64,000 bases of DNA from Ophiocordyceps camponoti-saundersi (nom. inval.) (lineage: Eukaryota > Ascomycota > Sordariomycetes > Hypocreales > Ophiocordycipitaceae), in the NCBI GenBank assembly GCA_003339415.1, contig PDHQ01000114.1, positions 39,789-103,788 on the forward strand, written 5' to 3'. Position 1 is the stretch's first letter. Each line of letters begins with the position of its first letter. The notes beneath the pieces were generated by a model, which did no database searches, was not told the DNA's origin, and worked only from the letters and a program-made list of their open reading frames with translations. Positions 61,086 through 64,000 of the stretch are shown in pieces. Both the position numbers and the translations under genes were made by a program.

Positions 61086-63873
61086 AATAATTATATTTAA
61101 TTATAAATTAAGAAATATTATTAGGGATCTACGTATAAAAAACTAAATTAATTTATATAAGGTAGGAAAGAAATTAAAAAATAAGATAAGAATAATAAAA
61201 GAGAATTATAATATATATTAGATATATATAGAAGAATATATATTATAGTAAAGGATATTATAATATTAAGAAAGGAAAATAAAAATAAGAAAAACGCGAT
61301 ATAATATATAAACTAAAAAAATAAAATAAAGGAAATCTTACTATTTTTATTATTTAAATATATAAGTTATAGCGATAATATAAGAGCGAATATAGATAAT
61401 CTTACTATAAATAGTATAAGAGATATAGTTTATAGTTTTAAGTATAATATACTTATAAAAATAAAGGCGTCTAGGATATTAAGAATAGTAATAAAATCGA
61501 CTATATTACGAATAGTTTACGCTTATTTTTAAGCGTATATCGCGAGTAGTTTATAGTAAATATACCCTAGCTTTCTTATTATAGCTAATATTCTTTCTCT
61601 ATTTATAGCGTATAAAGTATAAGGATAAATAATATATAACTAATACTATATTATAAAGATATTAGGAAATAATACTAAAAGTATACTAATTTATAGGGTT
61701 CTTACCTAAGCTTAGTATATATAAATATTATTATATATTAATAGTTAAATAATTTAAAGATTTATTATACGGTAATAGTTAGATAAATATAATAGCTATT
61801 ACTTATTAATAGTTAAATAATATAACGCGTGCTTTTTATATAAAGCGCGTTATTAACGTATTTTTTTGCTATAATTTATACTAATATTATATAAAGAGCT
61901 ACGAAAAGTCTTAATCTATTATTATATTAATAAATAAATTAGCGTTAATAAGCTTAATAGTTATTATATACTTAGTATTATTAGTAAGTTTAACTAGGCT
62001 ACTTTTCTAACTATATAGCTTTTTAGTAATATTATTAGGAGCTATCTTTATTAAATCTAAAACGTTAAAAATAGGTATATTACTAAGGTTTAAAGTTATT
62101 TTATTTCTAATAATATCGCTCTAAGCTAAAAAAAGTATATAATTAATAGTAATAGCTAAAAATAATATAATAATACCCTTACTAGGTAAATATATCTATT
62201 CTCTTATATAAATATATAAATCTTATTAGTTTTTTTTATAAAATTTTAGAATTTTACTAGAATTATTTAATATTAACTTCTTATTAGTAAATATAGCTAT
62301 TTTATTAATATTAAGCGATATATTTTTAAAAGCGGGGGTATTAAGTAAAATAAGTATTAAAATAAAGAAATTAATAATTTATTTATTATTAATATTAAAT
62401 ATTTTCGCTATATAACTTAAGCTAAGGGAAATATTATATTTAGTAAAGTACTTATTAAAGTAAATTACTTAGATTAGAGTAATATTTATATCTTAGAATA
62501 TTAAAACTTACTTATCGTAATATATTATAAAAAAAGTAAAAAAGTAAAAAAGTATTTAATAACTTAGATTAAACTATTATAATAAGTTATTAGAAAATTA
62601 TTATTAGCTTTTTTAATATTTTTAGCTTTTAGAACTTTTTAAAATTAAATCGCGGTTTTAGAGACTATCGTAAGGGTTCTAAGTTATTAAAAGGTAAAGT
62701 AAGTTTACTTATTAAAAGTTCTAAGAATATTTTATTAAGTCGAAGTAAAAAAAGTAATAAAACGCCTAACTAGGGATTTACTAAAGATAAAAGCTACTCC
62801 CTTAACCTTAGTATCCTTTTCTATAGCTACTAATATTATTCTTTCTATTTTTCTAAGGTAATTAATATAAGAGATAATAGCTAAGATTTTTTTAATCTCC
62901 TCTAACTTTTTTAATTCCTAATAAACTTACCTGCTAACTAGGCCCTTAATATAATCTTTTATAATTTCTAATAGCGCGTATACGCTATAATAGTTTTTTC
63001 TAAGTTATTTAGATTATAAAAAGATATTTCTTTTAATATTAGTAAGGGAATATAGTAGCGAAAGGCGGCTATAGTTTCTTATTAAGGTAGCTAGTATTTT
63101 AAAAGTAAAGCTAATAGTAGAAGAAAATATTATAGTAATTTATTAAGTAGAATATTTAAGTGCTATAACTTTAGAAACTTTAAATAAGGAGTAATTAAAG
63201 CTAGAGTATTCGTTATCTAAAAGTAAATACTTAAAATTATAATCCTTATTATTAAGGAGTTATTCTTCGTTAGCTTATCTCTTTATTTTCCTATTAATAT
63301 AATAAATATAATTATCTAACTTACTAAATAATAAATTATATCCCTTTTCCTATAATACTTATTTCTAAGCGATAAAAGTTATATAGTTATTTAATTTCTA
63401 GTTATTAAATTTATAAGTATTAAGGGACTAGTTAAAGGGATACTTATTTACTAAGCTATATATAATAATAATTACGTATAGAGAGCTTCTAAGGAAGCCG
63501 CACTTTAGCGTGCTAAATAGCTATATATACTGCTCTTTCCTTTAAAGCTTATTTACCTTCCCGTTTAACTATTCTTCCTATTCCGTTCTATTTAATCCTT
63601 CCGCTATAAGCCTCTAGGCCAGATAGTAGCAGCCTTATCGTTTAATCGTAAGGCTAATCTGTTAGTCTAACGTTTAAGTTTATAACCTAAATATAATATA
63701 AGGGCTAAACCTTAATATAAGGTTTTTTCCCTCTCTTATAAGTACGGGATTTATTATATAATATATAGTAAGGTTAGGTAAAAAATTTTCTACTAGCCCG
63801 CCTTACTTTTTTATAGCTTTTATAGCGCCTACTTATTAAACCTTTTATTCCTTCTTTTCTTCCTTTTATAGCC
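61086..63873. other. Unassigned decayed DNA
   Basis: No motif was recognised. The minus strand of about 62600-63330 reads through RIP stops as a plausible hydrophilic protein frame rich in Lys, Ile and Ser, but I cannot name a family and openness is not evidence here. A slightly GC-richer patch at 63480-63670 keeps several CA/TG dinucleotides. Inverted TAATAGTTAAATAAT-type blocks occur near 61740-61820. Confidence 0.35.

Positions 63874-64000
<127 letters not shown>

Overview
The window looks like heterochromatic, repeat-only DNA from a filamentous ascomycete (Pezizomycotina), damaged end to end by repeat-induced point mutation (RIP). CpA and TpG are almost absent on both strands, while TpA is in great excess and CpG, CpC and CpT survive. 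In the first 4,680 bases I count only 12 CA/TG dinucleotides, 10 of them as GCA/TGC. Every reading frame is full of TAA/TAG, which is what CAA, CAG and TGG become. No intact protein gene is present. Because any stop can be RIP-made, open length is no evidence of coding here; I name coding regions only from motifs readable through the damage.

Layout. 1-4694: 3' part of a non-LTR retrotransposon (called LINE A), copy 1. 4695-9132: a large inverted repeat with arms of about 1.85 kb, inserted in an older copy of its own family. 9133-13863: very AT-rich DNA with a retroviral-type integrase fossil, two tandem repeats and an unassigned Thr/Gln-rich frame. 13864-21152: Ty1/copia element A1, minus strand, with 301-bp LTRs and a 5-bp target duplication. 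21153-27390: unassigned decayed DNA. 27391-28579: repeat C, copy 1, split by a 692-bp tRNA-headed SINE on the minus strand (27529-28220). 28580-53062: a nested pile described below. 53063-53700: repeat C, copy 2. 53812-61074: full-length second LINE family (LINE B), copy 3, plus strand. 61086-63873: unassigned. 63874-64000: pure (TTA)n running off the window.

The nested pile resolves exactly. A 5'-truncated LINE B (copy 2, minus strand) was hit near its 3' end by copia element A2 (28614-49916, plus strand, ATAAT duplication). A2 was then hit by a full-length LINE B (copy 1, 32593-39851, minus strand, 15-bp duplication) and a full-length LINE A (copy 2, 41729-48451, plus strand, 15-bp duplication). 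Removing the two LINEs and one duplication each leaves 7,291 bp for A2, against 7,289 bp for the uninterrupted A1. A1 also shows both empty sites.

How the parts relate. The copia elements carried gag, protease, integrase, reverse transcriptase and RNase H. The LINEs carried an ORF1 with CCHC knuckles and an ORF2 with reverse transcriptase. The most interesting signal is a short hairpin-bearing motif (GGGGGTTTTAC, a small stem-loop, GGTTTTTCCTA) at a similar distance before the simple-repeat tail in LINE A, LINE B, the SINE and the inverted-repeat arms. This suggests that the SINE and other non-autonomous copies were mobilised by the LINE machinery through a shared 3' end.
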